64,000 nt of DNA from Rugosibacter aromaticivorans (GTDB lineage: Bacteria > Pseudomonadota > Gammaproteobacteria > Burkholderiales > Rhodocyclaceae), in the NCBI RefSeq assembly GCF_000934545.1, contig NZ_CP010554.1:496001-560000 (forward strand), in the 5' to 3' direction. Shown in pieces: positions 38,014 through 45,194 of the stretch. The first letter of the stretch is position 1. Each line of letters begins with the position of its first letter. The notes below the pieces were generated by a model. That model worked only from the letters and a program-made list of their open reading frames with translations, did not search any database and was not told where the DNA came from. The position numbers and the translations under genes were made by a program.

Positions 38014-39255
38014 ATGGCATACAATGCTATGCGCATAGTAGTAATTCGATTCGCTGTTGCACTCGCTGCCCTGCCAATAACGGTCGTGGCGCAGGTCGTG
38101 GGATTTGCTCTGGAACCTAAGGTAACGCTCGAGAATGGCATGATCAAGGTCGCTCAGTCCCCGGTCCCGGACTCGGCAGTCTTTTTCGAATTCTCCGGTG
38201 CAACTGCGAGAAAGCTCGGTCAGGTGTTCGTACCGACGCACCTTTGGGGGCCGCCTTCCTCAGTCGCGGTGTCGGTGAACGGGTCGTTCGCGCTGGTGAG
38301 CGCATCAATGCGCCTCGATCCGAACAAGAAAGATGGGACGAGTGTTTCCGAAGATCGCTACTCCAGTCTGGGCTCGACGGCGTTAGGCAGCCTGCAGCGG
38401 TTAATGCAGACGCGCTTTCTGCCGGATGATCGCCTCTCGGTCGTTGACTTGGCTGCTTCGCCGTTACGGGTTATGCAGACGATCAGGCTCGGCGCCTCGC
38501 CCTCATCGGTCGCCATGAGCCCAACCGGCATGATGGCGCTCGCGATGCACCCAAACGACGATAGCGTCACCGTGTTATCTATCGCTGCTGACCGGCAGGT
38601 GACGATCATGGAAAGGCTGCCGATCGGGCGGGGCGCTGGCCCGGTTGCGGCGGCGTTCAGCCCCGATGGTCGCCGCGTACTGCTGACCCGTTTCGGCGAC
38701 AATAAAGTGTCACTGTATGCAGTCGAAGGTCTGCGGCTCAAACCGCTACGTGACATGGTCGCCGGCGTGCGTCCGTTCTCCGTGTCCTACTGCGGCGGCA
38801 CGGGGCTCGCGGTTGTGAGCAACATGGGTGTGAACGGCGATGCTGACACCATTAGCCTGATCGATACGACCGCCGCTCCGCCGCGTGTTGTCGATACCGT
38901 CAGTGTGGGGCCGGTACCCGAGGGTGTCGCGTGCGCCCCGGACGGGCAGTATGTTGCGGCGTTAATCCAAAACATGAGCAACTTACCGACGGACAACCCG
39001 CTGTATTCGCCCAACAGCAAGCTCGTGCTACTGAAGATCGATGGCAAGCACCTGTATCGAATCTCCGAGGCGTCATCTGGTGTGTGGACGCAGGGTGTCG
39101 GGTTTCTGGATGATTCGCGCACGCTGTTCGCCGAGAGTATTGGTGATCGGTCTGTCTACCTGTTTCGGATCGAAGATGACGCATTGAAAGTCGCCGCACC
39201 ACCGCTCGTGTTTCAGGACGGCGCACCGGTAGCTCATGGCATCGCCGGTCGCTGA
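38014..39255 (+). CDS. Secreted beta-propeller (YVTN-like) protein, inserted cassette
   Basis: 413 residues with a signal peptide (about residues 8-27, cleavable after VVA) and repeated blades of about 45-50 residues of the pattern PSSVAVSVNGSFALVS, PSSVAMSPTGMMALAMHP and GPVAAAFSPDGRRVLLTRFGDN, which is the YVTN/lactonase-like propeller. A good GGAG site precedes ATG 38014. Substrate unknown; periplasmic binding or scaffolding is likely. The gene lies alone between a truncated and an intact copy of tRNA-Gly, so it arrived with, or was bracketed by, a duplication of this locus. Base use is similar to the chromosome. Confidence 0.75.
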   Translation: MAYNAMRIVVIRFAVALAALPITVVAQVVGFALEPKVTLENGMIKVAQSPVPDSAVFFEFSGATARKLGQVFVPTHLWGPPSSVAVSVNGSFALVSASMRLDPNKKDGTSVSEDRYSSLGSTALGSLQRLMQTRFLPDDRLSVVDLAASPLRVMQTIRLGASPSSVAMSPTGMMALAMHPNDDSVTVLSIAADRQVTIMERLPIGRGAGPVAAAFSPDGRRVLLTRFGDNKVSLYAVEGLRLKPLRDMVAGVRPFSVSYCGGTGLAVVSNMGVNGDADTISLIDTTAAPPRVVDTVSVGPVPEGVACAPDGQYVAALIQNMSNLPTDNPLYSPNSKLVLLKIDGKHLYRISEASSGVWTQGVGFLDDSRTLFAESIGDRSVYLFRIEDDALKVAAPPLVFQDGAPVAHGIAGR

Positions 39256-39542
39256 TAGCTTTTGATGCGAGGGTGCTCTAGCTAATCCACCACGCGACAT
39301 CGTCTCGCGCTTGTGTTCGTCACATCAAAAGCGAGGCGAGTGTGGTTACCATTGCCAGTAATGGCATGCGTTGGCCGCTGGCTGGCAGTACGTGTCAGAC
39401 GCGTTGTCTGGCAAGTAGCTTATGTGTGGCAAGCTACAGTGTTCATTGGTTCCGTGTGGCAGCACGTGGACTTTAGTTGGGGAGCAGCCACAGGATGGCT
39501 CAGGTGCAATTTGCCGCAGAACCCGGAGGATTTACCGCATAC
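39256..39542. other. Non-coding stretch after the propeller gene
   Basis: No gene is supported here. It contains short imperfect repeats such as TGCCAGTAATGGCA and CAGACGCGTTGTCTG, and toward its right end it begins to resemble a decayed second pgsA copy. I see no transposase or clear insertion sequence ends. Confidence 0.4.
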
Positions 39543-39670
39543 GCTCTTGGGCCGATGGATGTGCAGAATCTGGATGCGTGGCTACTTTGGATTGCTGCCA
39601 TACTCCTTTGTGGTCGATGGTCTACTGCTTGTTGAAGATGTGGCAGGAGATATCTGCGTTGAATCGTTGA
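39543..39670 (+). pseudogene. Decayed second copy of the pgsA 3' end
   Basis: In one frame the DNA reads ALGPMDVQNLDAWLLWIAA, matching pgsA PLGPVDVQKLGGWLLWAAA. After a frameshift it reads LWSMVYCLLKMWQEISALNR, matching the pgsA C-terminus LWSMAYYLLKAWQEISALNR, and ends at the same stop. It is more diverged from pgsA than a recent duplication would be. The last bases form the -35 region of the intact tRNA-Gly, which explains why this end was kept. Confidence 0.85.
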
Positions 39671-39694
39671 CAGCACGAACATGAACGTTATAAT
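39667..39694 (+). promoter_or_regulatory. Consensus sigma-70 promoter of tRNA-Gly
   Basis: TTGACA (39667-39672) and TATAAT (39689-39694) are perfect consensus hexamers with a 16-nt spacer, 14 nt before the tRNA 5' end. The TTGACA overlaps the stop codon of the pgsA remnant. The truncated upstream copy has TTGACA but TACAAC. Confidence 0.85.
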
Positions 39695-39707
39695 TCGGAC
39701 CTGTTTT

Positions 39708-39783
39708 GCGGGAGTAGCTCAGTTGGTAGAGCGCAACCTTGCCAAGGTTGAGGTCGAGAGTTCGAGACTCTTCTCCCGCTCCA
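39708..39783 (+). tRNA. glyW: tRNA-Gly(GCC), intact
   Basis: 76 nt with a full cloverleaf: acceptor GCGGGAG/CTCCCGC, D arm AGCTCAGTTGGTAGAGC, anticodon arm CAACC-TTGCCAA-GGTTG (anticodon GCC), T arm with TTCGAGA, discriminator T and encoded CCA. It has its own consensus promoter and is followed by a strong terminator. Confidence 0.97.
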
Positions 39784-39793
39784 GATTTCAAGG

Positions 39794-39825
39794 AAAGGGA
39801 AAACGTCTAAACGTTTTCCCTTTTT
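39794..39825 (+). terminator. Intrinsic terminator after tRNA-Gly
   Basis: A 13-bp perfect stem (AAAGGGAAAACGT at 39794-39806 with ACGTTTTCCCTTT at 39811-39823), 4-nt loop and a T-rich tail. Two 11-nt repeats of TAGTTTTCTCT follow it. tRNA-Cys downstream would then need another promoter or read-through. Confidence 0.9.
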
Positions 39826-39873
39826 AGTTTTCTCTTAGTTTTCTCTTAGTTCCAGCTATGGATTTCCGATCCT

Positions 39874-39947
39874 GGCGCGATGGCAGAGTGGTTATGCAGC
39901 GGCCTGCAAAGCCGTGTACCTCGGTTCGATTCCGGGTCGCGCCTCCA
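39874..39947 (+). tRNA. cysT: tRNA-Cys(GCA)
   Basis: 74 nt: acceptor GGCGCGA/TCGCGCC, anticodon loop CTGCAAA with anticodon GCA, T loop TTCGATT and encoded CCA. Its position after tRNA-Gly matches the pgsA-glyW-cysT-leuZ order of E. coli. Confidence 0.96.
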
Positions 39948-39985
39948 GTAATTTCCTACGTGGTTTTTTCTCTACAGATCCTTAC

Positions 39986-40028
39986 GCCCGGATGGTGAAA
40001 TAGGTAGACACAAGGGACTTAAAATCTC
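39986..40028 (+). pseudogene. tRNA-Leu(UAA) 5' fragment without intron
   Basis: GCCCGGATGGTGAAATAGG and the following bases match the 5' half of the intact tRNA-Leu at 40221 with a few changes, and continue straight from GACTT into AAAATC, that is, through the anticodon with no intron. Similarity stops after the anticodon stem, so variable, T and acceptor 3' parts are missing. It may still form a small hairpin followed by TTTTT. Confidence 0.8.
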
Positions 40029-40081
40029 CTTTGTCAAGTCTTTTTCTCATCAGGGATGTAGGTGCAGAGCTTGAAATGGCG

Positions 40082-40190
40082 CGGGTTTCCCGGGCTTTAG
40101 TGCAAATGGCCCCAACAGCCCTCTGGCTGCTAGGTGTCATGTAGGGGCCAGTAGAGAGGTGCAGTTGAAACAAGCCTAGCGTAGCTAGGC
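40082..40190. other. Hairpin-rich segment of unknown role
   Basis: Between the two tRNA-Leu copies, four stems occur in a row: CGGG-TTT-CCCG (40082-40092); TGGCCCC (40107-40113) with GGGGCCA (40144-40150); inside it CAGCC-CTCT-GGCTG (40116-40129); and GCCTAGC-GTA-GCTAGGC (40174-40190). No protein-coding gene is supported. It could be a structured RNA or a decayed element. Confidence 0.45.
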
Positions 40191-40220
40191 GAAACATCGG
40201 TTCGGCAACGAGCCAAGTTA

Positions 40221-40541
40221 GCCCGAGTGGTGAAATTGGTAGACACAAGGGACTTGAAGCAATTTGAGCCCTCCAGGGGAAACCCCGGAGGTGAAGCCCG
40301 TCAAATTCGGCGAACGCCCTGGATGCTGCAAGCATCTGAGCCAACACCGAGCCAAGCCCCGGATCGAAAGATTCGAGGGAAGGTGTAGAGAGCAGACGGC
40401 GGGCACCTACGGCCGCAAGGTTATGGTGAAGGCGTGCTCCAGACCACGAACAGCGTTCGCGCTGGCGGCGAAAGCCGAAGTGGTAAGAAAATCCCTCGAC
40501 TCGAAAGGGTCGTGCCGGTTCGATTCCGGCCTCGGGCACCA
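40221..40541 (+). tRNA. leuZ: tRNA-Leu(UAA) interrupted by a group I intron
   Basis: Exons 40221-40255 and 40488-40541 join to a complete class II tRNA: acceptor GCCCGAG/CTCGGGC, anticodon stem AGGGA/TCCCT with loop CTTAAAA (anticodon TAA), long variable arm CGACTCGAAAGGGTCG region, T loop TTCGATT, and encoded CCA. The interruption falls between U34 and A35 of the anticodon. A terminator follows. The gene is the third member of the conserved Gly-Cys-Leu tRNA group downstream of pgsA. Confidence 0.93.
40256..40487 (+). ncRNA. Group I self-splicing intron (IC3-like) in tRNA-Leu
   Basis: 232 nt, no internal ORF. Core segments match those I know from the Azoarcus tRNA-Ile intron: GTCAAATTCGGCGAA (40300-40314, P3/J3-4/P4), GAGCCAAG (40349-40356, P4/P6 side), GGAAGGTGTAGAGAGCAGA (40378 on, P7/P3 with the guanosine site) and TATGGTGAAGGC (40422 on, P8/P7). 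The 5' exon end CTT can pair with GAG after the splice site, giving the usual U-G pair, and the intron ends in G at 40487. The insertion site is the same as that of cyanobacterial and plastid tRNA-Leu introns. Confidence 0.92.
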
Positions 40542-40549
40542 ATTTGGAG

Positions 40550-40581
40550 AGCCGTCCTTGTTCAACCAGGGGCGGCTTTTT
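40550..40581 (+). terminator. Intrinsic terminator after tRNA-Leu
   Basis: AGCCGTCC (40550-40557) pairs with GGGCGGCT (40570-40577), followed by T at 40577-40581. The same T-run is the first part of the TTTTTCAT attachment sequence. Confidence 0.85.
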
Positions 40582-40828
40582 CATTTCTCTGTGCAGCAAT
40601 GGCACGCGGCAATACTGCCCGCTTAAACCCGCGATCCCGCGCCATGAACGCTTCGAGCATGTGCGGGATCAGCGTCGCGGCATTGACCGACTCGCCGTAA
40701 GTCTGTGCATGCAGCGCGGCATAGCGTTCCAAATCGGCCTTCAACGCGGTGGTGAGCGCGATGGTGATTTTGACGGTTTCGGTTTTGGGCAGCGGCCCTA
40801 GCCGCAGCTTGCTGGTGGATATGCTCAT
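40562..40828 (-). CDS. DUF2274 family protein
   Basis: 88 residues beginning MSISTSKLRLGPLPK. It is the small protein that regularly follows trbI in Tn4371-like elements. The LTTALKADLERYAALHAQTYG part resembles a ribbon-helix-helix or helical DNA-binding domain, but its role is unknown. It overlaps trbI by 4 nt. Its last codons (EKAAPG and stop) run through the attachment sequence into chromosomal DNA, so the C-terminus depends on the integration site. Confidence 0.85.
   Translation of the reverse strand: MSISTSKLRLGPLPKTETVKITIALTTALKADLERYAALHAQTYGESVNAATLIPHMLEAFMARDRGFKRAVLPRAIAAQRNEKAAPG
40577..40584. other. ICE attachment site (TTTTTCAT)
   Basis: TTTTTCAT is, to my knowledge, the 8-bp attachment repeat of Tn4371-family integrative elements. 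Here it marks the junction between the tRNA-Leu terminator and the DUF2274/trb end of the element. The second copy should lie at the other end, next to the integrase, beyond this window. Confidence 0.75.
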
Positions 40829-42093
40829 TGCGACGATCCCCTCTGGAAAAACAGCGGCTGGTACGGCCGCAGGATCAGATCCTTGTTCACCATGACCCGC
40901 ATCGGGAAGCCGGGTCGGATAGTGAGCGTCGGCTGGATGCTCACATTGCGTTTGGTGATCTCCTGACCGACCTGGTTCACTGTGTCCTGCCCGCTCTGGC
41001 GCGTGGCGATGATGACCTTGCCATCGCTGCCGGTGCGATCAGGCGCAGCCAATTCGGCACCGACTCCGAGCAGCGTGGACAACGCGGCACTGGCGATGAT
41101 GCGATCCCAATGCCAATCGACGCCATCCTCCAGTCCGGCATAGCCCGCTGGGTCAATGCCGGGTAGTCGATCAAGCGAAATGGATGAGGTATCGGGCAGG
41201 ATCAAGCGCGTCCACACCAGTAACACGCGCCGCTGACCGAATGACACCTGGCTGTCGTAACGGCCGATCAGGCGCGAGCCCTGCGGAATCAGCAGGAAGC
41301 GACCCGTGGCCGTGTCGTAGACCGCCTCGGTGACGTTGGCGATGACCTGTCCCGGCAGGTCGGAGTTGATGCCCGTCACCAGCGCTGCCGGAATGATGGT
41401 GCCCGCCATCACTTGGTAGGGCGAGGTCGGCAATTGCAGGCTGGCTGGATTGCGAGTGGCGCCATCGTTGGTTGGGCCGCCACTGGCGACAAACACCTGC
41501 TTCTGATCCTGCCGGTTCTGCACCGCCGTCGGGTCGGTCGGCTGCGCCGATGCGACCGCAGGGGCCATCGGATTGAATGGCTGGTTGCCCGATACCGGCT
41601 CGGGCATGGCCGTACTCGCAGTGGGCGACGGTGCCGCCTTCACCGCACCGCTGCGAAAGAAAACCCCCGAATGTGCCGCCTCTTCGGCATCACCCGGCTG
41701 CGCAATGCGCCCAGTCTGCGCGGGCGCTCCCGCATTGCGCTGCGCCACTATGGCCGGACCCAAATCGCCCGGCAATGGCTCGCCCAAAACGGGTACCGGC
41801 TTGGCAGCCACCGGCACCTTGGAATAATCCTTGGGCAACTGGTCGAGGTTCTCGGCATGCGAGACACGGTCCACGTTGTACAGCTCGGAGGCCGCATTGC
41901 GCTCGCGCTTGTGCGATTGCAGCGACCACAACGTGCCGCCCAACACGACCGCACCCAGCGTTCCCGCAAGGACGGCCAGCATGCGCCGGTTCAGTCGCGT
42001 GACCGGGCGCGGCGAAGCGCGCAGAGCCATGGTGTCCGGGTCAGCCTTGTTCGACCCAGTTGGTGGTGGCGTGGCGGGCGTGCTCATGCTCAA
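40825..42093 (-). CDS. trbI: Conjugal transfer protein TrbI (VirB10-like)
   Basis: Part of the type IV secretion core that spans both membranes. 422 residues: cytoplasmic N-terminus, one membrane helix (about residues 38-58, MLAVLAGTLGAVVLGGTLW), a Pro/Ala-rich periplasmic linker and the VirB10 beta-barrel domain (from about residue 225, VMAGTIIPAALVTGINSDLPG, with LIPQGSRLIGRYDSQVSFGQ). It overlaps trbG and the DUF2274 gene by 4 nt each. Confidence 0.95.
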   Translation of the reverse strand: MSMSTPATPPPTGSNKADPDTMALRASPRPVTRLNRRMLAVLAGTLGAVVLGGTLWSLQSHKRERNAASELYNVDRVSHAENLDQLPKDYSKVPVAAKPVPVLGEPLPGDLGPAIVAQRNAGAPAQTGRIAQPGDAEEAAHSGVFFRSGAVKAAPSPTASTAMPEPVSGNQPFNPMAPAVASAQPTDPTAVQNRQDQKQVFVASGGPTNDGATRNPASLQLPTSPYQVMAGTIIPAALVTGINSDLPGQVIANVTEAVYDTATGRFLLIPQGSRLIGRYDSQVSFGQRRVLLVWTRLILPDTSSISLDRLPGIDPAGYAGLEDGVDWHWDRIIASAALSTLLGVGAELAAPDRTGSDGKVIIATRQSGQDTVNQVGQEITKRNVSIQPTLTIRPGFPMRVMVNKDLILRPYQPLFFQRGSSQ

Positions 42094-43103
42094 TGCCTCC
42101 GTGCCGCGCTGCTCATACCATCGGTGCGCTCTATGCGAACAACGGCGGCCTTGTCAGCGCCCAGCCGCAATTCGGCCGCACCGAACAACCGATCCACCAC
42201 GTAGTACGGTGAGCGGAAGCGGTAGTTCACGAGCTGGCCATCGCCTTGCGCTCCGATCACGAACAGCGGCGGCAACTCGCCCTGCGCGATACCGGCGGGA
42301 AACTGGATGTAGACCCGCTCGCCGTCGTCGAAGGCGCGCAGCGGCTTCCACGGTGGGCTGTCGCCGGAAATCGCGTAGCGGAACTTGATCTGCTCCAGCG
42401 ACAAACCGGAGTCCACCGGCGCAGCCGTCTGAGCTTGCTGCGCCTGCTTCTGCAAGGCCAGCAGGCGGTCTTTCGGATAGTCCCACGATGCGGACGCCAT
42501 CCATGCCTGCGGCGTCGAAGACAGTTCAAGCAGGTAGGTACGACGATTGGTGGTAATGACCAGGTTCGTTTTCAGCCCGATGCGCGTTGGCTTCACGAGA
42601 ATGTTCACACGCTGGCTGGCGCCCGCACCGCTGGCCGTGTCGCCGACGATCCAGCGCACGGTGTCGCCGGCCGAGACCGTCACCAGTTCTTCGCCCTGCT
42701 GCAAAGCGATGACGGTGACACGGCCCGGACTGGTGTAGACCTGATACAGCGCGCCATCCGCATAAGGCCAGACCTGGATAGCGTTGATGTAACCCTCGCG
42801 GCTGGGGGCCACGCGCGCTTCGGCATTGGCGCGCGCCACGCGAGCCTTCTCGTCAGGCGATTCGGCGACTGGCTTTTCTTCGGGCGTGCTCCCGAAGGCC
42901 TTCAACTGCTCGGGTAACGGCAGCAGCTTGGGTACCTCAATCACCTCGATGGGCTTGGGCAATTCCGGCAGCGCGTGCGCCGCGACGGGTTCGTCCAGCG
43001 TGATGTCCGGCGGCGGCTTGCCGTGTGTGGCGCAACCGCTGACAGTCGCCAAGGTGGCGCTCAGGATCAACGGCAAAACGCAAATACTGATTTGGGTTTT
43101 CAT
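42090..43103 (-). CDS. trbG: Conjugal transfer protein TrbG (VirB9-like)
   Basis: 337 residues, starting with a signal sequence and a lipobox-like VSGC (Cys24), so it may be a lipoprotein. The middle holds the VirB9 N-terminal domain (AIQVWPYADGALYQVYTSPGRV) and the C-terminal domain ends RFRSPYYVVDRLFGAAELRLG. It forms the outer-membrane core with TrbI and TrbF. Overlaps of 4 nt on both sides show one translationally coupled operon. Confidence 0.94.
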   Translation of the reverse strand: MKTQISICVLPLILSATLATVSGCATHGKPPPDITLDEPVAAHALPELPKPIEVIEVPKLLPLPEQLKAFGSTPEEKPVAESPDEKARVARANAEARVAPSREGYINAIQVWPYADGALYQVYTSPGRVTVIALQQGEELVTVSAGDTVRWIVGDTASGAGASQRVNILVKPTRIGLKTNLVITTNRRTYLLELSSTPQAWMASASWDYPKDRLLALQKQAQQAQTAAPVDSGLSLEQIKFRYAISGDSPPWKPLRAFDDGERVYIQFPAGIAQGELPPLFVIGAQGDGQLVNYRFRSPYYVVDRLFGAAELRLGADKAAVVRIERTDGMSSAARRH

Positions 43104-43807
43104 GGTTTCTTCACTCCTTCGGTTGCGTCGAGTTCACGGCTCCAGGACAGGCCGTTGACGTAAATGCCCAGCGGGTTCTTGCGCAACCGCTCTTCGGTGC
43201 GGGGTGGCTGCAACACTATCGACAGGACGGCAGTCCAGCGCTCGGTGCCCGAGAGCGAACCGTTGGCGTAGTTGCGCTCGATCCAGCGCACCTGGAACGA
43301 GGATTCGCTGGCGCGAACCACACTGGTGATCTCCACGGCCGTCGAGGTCTGGCCGATGCGCGCGAACGGATCGTTGGTGCGTGCGTAGTCGTTCAGCGTG
43401 GCTGCACCCTTGTCCGTCGTGTAGTCGTAGGCTTCGAGCCAGTTCTGCCGCACCACGATCGGGTCGATCGACAGCGAGCGCACGTCGGTGAGGAAGCGCG
43501 CCAGGTGGTAGGCGATCTGCGCGTCGTTCGGTTTGTACGGTGTGGCCGCTTCGCCCACCGCGCGCACCTGACCGCCAGCGGCGACTTCCACCACATAGGG
43601 TGTGACGATGGACTGTGCCGAACGCCACACCAGGCCACCCGCCATCAGCAGTGCGAGCGAGAGACAGCCGAAGGCCATGAGCCGCCAGTTCTTCGCCTGC
43701 ACGCGGGCGCTGCCGATGCGCTGGTCCCACACCTGTGCGGCGGCTTGGTAAGGGGTAACCGGCTCGGGCGTGTCCGAGTACCGTACCTGGGGTCGTTTGA
43801 ATCGCAT
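43100..43807 (-). CDS. trbF: Conjugal transfer protein TrbF (VirB8-like)
   Basis: 235 residues with a short cytoplasmic part (TPYQAAAQVWDQRIGSARVQ), one membrane helix (about residues 44-65) and a periplasmic VirB8 domain (RFLTDVRSLSIDPIVVRQNW, QVRWIERNYANGSL). It is an inner-membrane assembly factor of the mating channel. It lies 12 nt after trbL and overlaps trbG by 4 nt. Confidence 0.94.
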   Translation of the reverse strand: MRFKRPQVRYSDTPEPVTPYQAAAQVWDQRIGSARVQAKNWRLMAFGCLSLALLMAGGLVWRSAQSIVTPYVVEVAAGGQVRAVGEAATPYKPNDAQIAYHLARFLTDVRSLSIDPIVVRQNWLEAYDYTTDKGAATLNDYARTNDPFARIGQTSTAVEITSVVRASESSFQVRWIERNYANGSLSGTERWTAVLSIVLQPPRTEERLRKNPLGIYVNGLSWSRELDATEGVKKP

Positions 43808-43819
43808 CTCGTAGTCTCC

Positions 43820-45190
43820 TCAATGGTTCGAGTCGTCGCGCAGGCTGGGGCTGGCGCCACTGCCACCATGGTCGCCAGAACGCAGGGTGTGGGCGGCCGT
43901 TGTGGCCGCATGGCTCACCTGCTGTTTGCGACGCATTTGTTTGGCCCAGGCGGGCTCTGCCGCAGGGGGCTTGGCTTCGGCCGAACTGGACGAATGGGCC
44001 GATTCAGTAGAACCGGCTGCCGCCGCAGGCGCAGCAGCCTCCACGACGAAATTCGCTACGCGGTCCTTGACCGCTTTCGCACCAGCGGCGACGCGCTGGC
44101 CGACAGCACCGGCACCGCTTTTGGCCACATTGGCGACGCCAGCACCAGCAGCACGAACGCCACCACTGCCCGATGCTGCGGCGCCAGCCTGGTAGGCCGA
44201 CTTCGCGCCGCTGGCCATCGCGCTGCTCGCACGCCCAGCCGACGCCACTCCGCCGATGGCCGCGCGTGCGGCACCTGGCACCATGCGCGCACCCGCCGCT
44301 ACCGCTGCACCGCCGGTGGCGATCGCCGCGCCACCAGCGACAGCCAAACCAGCAGCACCCAGCGCCGTTCCGGCCGCAGCCCCAGCGCCGAGCTGCGGTG
44401 CGCCGGACACCAGCCCGGTCGCGATGCCAGGCCCGAAGATCCCCAGCCCCAGCATTGCCAGCGAGGCCAGCATGATGGTCAGCGCCAGATCGATGGAGGG
44501 CTCGGTGTTGGGCGGCACCTGGAACTGTGCAAACAGTCCCGTACCGATGCCCACAATCACCGCCAGCACCAGCACCTTGATGCCCGATGACACCACGTTT
44601 CCTAGCACACGTTCGGCGAGGAATGCGGTCTTGTTCCACAACGCGAAGGGCACCAGCACGAAGCCTGCGAGTGTGGTCAGTTTGAATTCGATCAGCGTGA
44701 CGAAGAGCTGCACGGCGAGCACAAAGAAACTGATGATCACCACCAGCCAGGCGAGAAACAGCACCGAGATGACATCGAGGTTCGCGAACACTTCGGGGAA
44801 GCCGGTCAGGTCGCTGATCTGCGCCATGATCGGTTGCGCCGCATCGACGCCGACCTTGGCCAGGTGGCCCGGCTGCAGCAGTTGCGCCTGCGTCAGCGTG
44901 GAACCCGACGCCACCAGACCGAGTCCAGCAAACGAGCGGAACAAGATGCCTGCCAGGTTGTTGAAGTTGCCGATGATGAAGGCGAAGGCACCGACATACA
45001 GCGTCTTCTTGACCAGCTTGCCGATCACGTCCTCGCCGCCCATCGCCCAGAACAAGCCGGCCAGCGTCATGTCGATCACGACCAGCGTCGCGGTCAGGAA
45101 CGCCACCTCGCCACCGAGTAGTCCGAACCCGGAATCGATGTAGCGCGAGAAGACATCGAGGAAGCGGTCGATGACCGACAGGTCATTCAT
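43820..45190 (-). CDS. trbL: Conjugal transfer protein TrbL (VirB6-like)
   Basis: 456 residues. The N-terminal half has several membrane helices (for example EVAFLTATLVVIDMTLAGLFW and LFVTLIEFKLTTLAGFVLVPF), typical of the polytopic VirB6/TrbL channel protein. The C-terminal half is long, Ala/Gly-rich and ends in a charged tail. The start is MNDLSVIDRFLD at 45190; the frame is open 12 codons upstream, but those overlap the trbK 3' end. Confidence 0.93.
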   Translation of the reverse strand: MNDLSVIDRFLDVFSRYIDSGFGLLGGEVAFLTATLVVIDMTLAGLFWAMGGEDVIGKLVKKTLYVGAFAFIIGNFNNLAGILFRSFAGLGLVASGSTLTQAQLLQPGHLAKVGVDAAQPIMAQISDLTGFPEVFANLDVISVLFLAWLVVIISFFVLAVQLFVTLIEFKLTTLAGFVLVPFALWNKTAFLAERVLGNVVSSGIKVLVLAVIVGIGTGLFAQFQVPPNTEPSIDLALTIMLASLAMLGLGIFGPGIATGLVSGAPQLGAGAAAGTALGAAGLAVAGGAAIATGGAAVAAGARMVPGAARAAIGGVASAGRASSAMASGAKSAYQAGAAASGSGGVRAAGAGVANVAKSGAGAVGQRVAAGAKAVKDRVANFVVEAAAPAAAAGSTESAHSSSSAEAKPPAAEPAWAKQMRRKQQVSHAATTAAHTLRSGDHGGSGASPSLRDDSNH

Positions 45191-45194
45191 GGTG

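Noticed and set aside
40041..40050. TTTTTCTCAT near the tRNA-Leu fragment as a second ICE attachment site
   Set aside because: It differs by two inserted bases from TTTTTCAT, lies on the chromosomal side, and no element genes lie between it and the site at 40577.
40151..40217. Short matches to group I intron core words (GTAGAGAG, GGCGAAAC, GAGCCAAG) upstream of the intact tRNA-Leu
   Set aside because: The words occur in a different order from the real intron at 40256-40487 and without pairing partners, so a second decayed intron is not supported.
37840..40580. Classical tRNA-targeted genomic island ending at tRNA-Gly
   Set aside because: No integrase gene is present, and the duplicated part is the 5' rather than the 3' end of the tRNA.
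39982..40605. A 207-codon reverse reading frame across the tRNA-Leu region
   Set aside because: It runs antisense through the tRNA fragment, the tRNA-Leu exons and the group I intron, and shows no protein domain.
41413..42204. Long forward frames opposite trbI, trbG, trbL and trbE
   Set aside because: G+C-rich coding DNA gives long antisense frames; these show no domains and contradict the clear trb genes.
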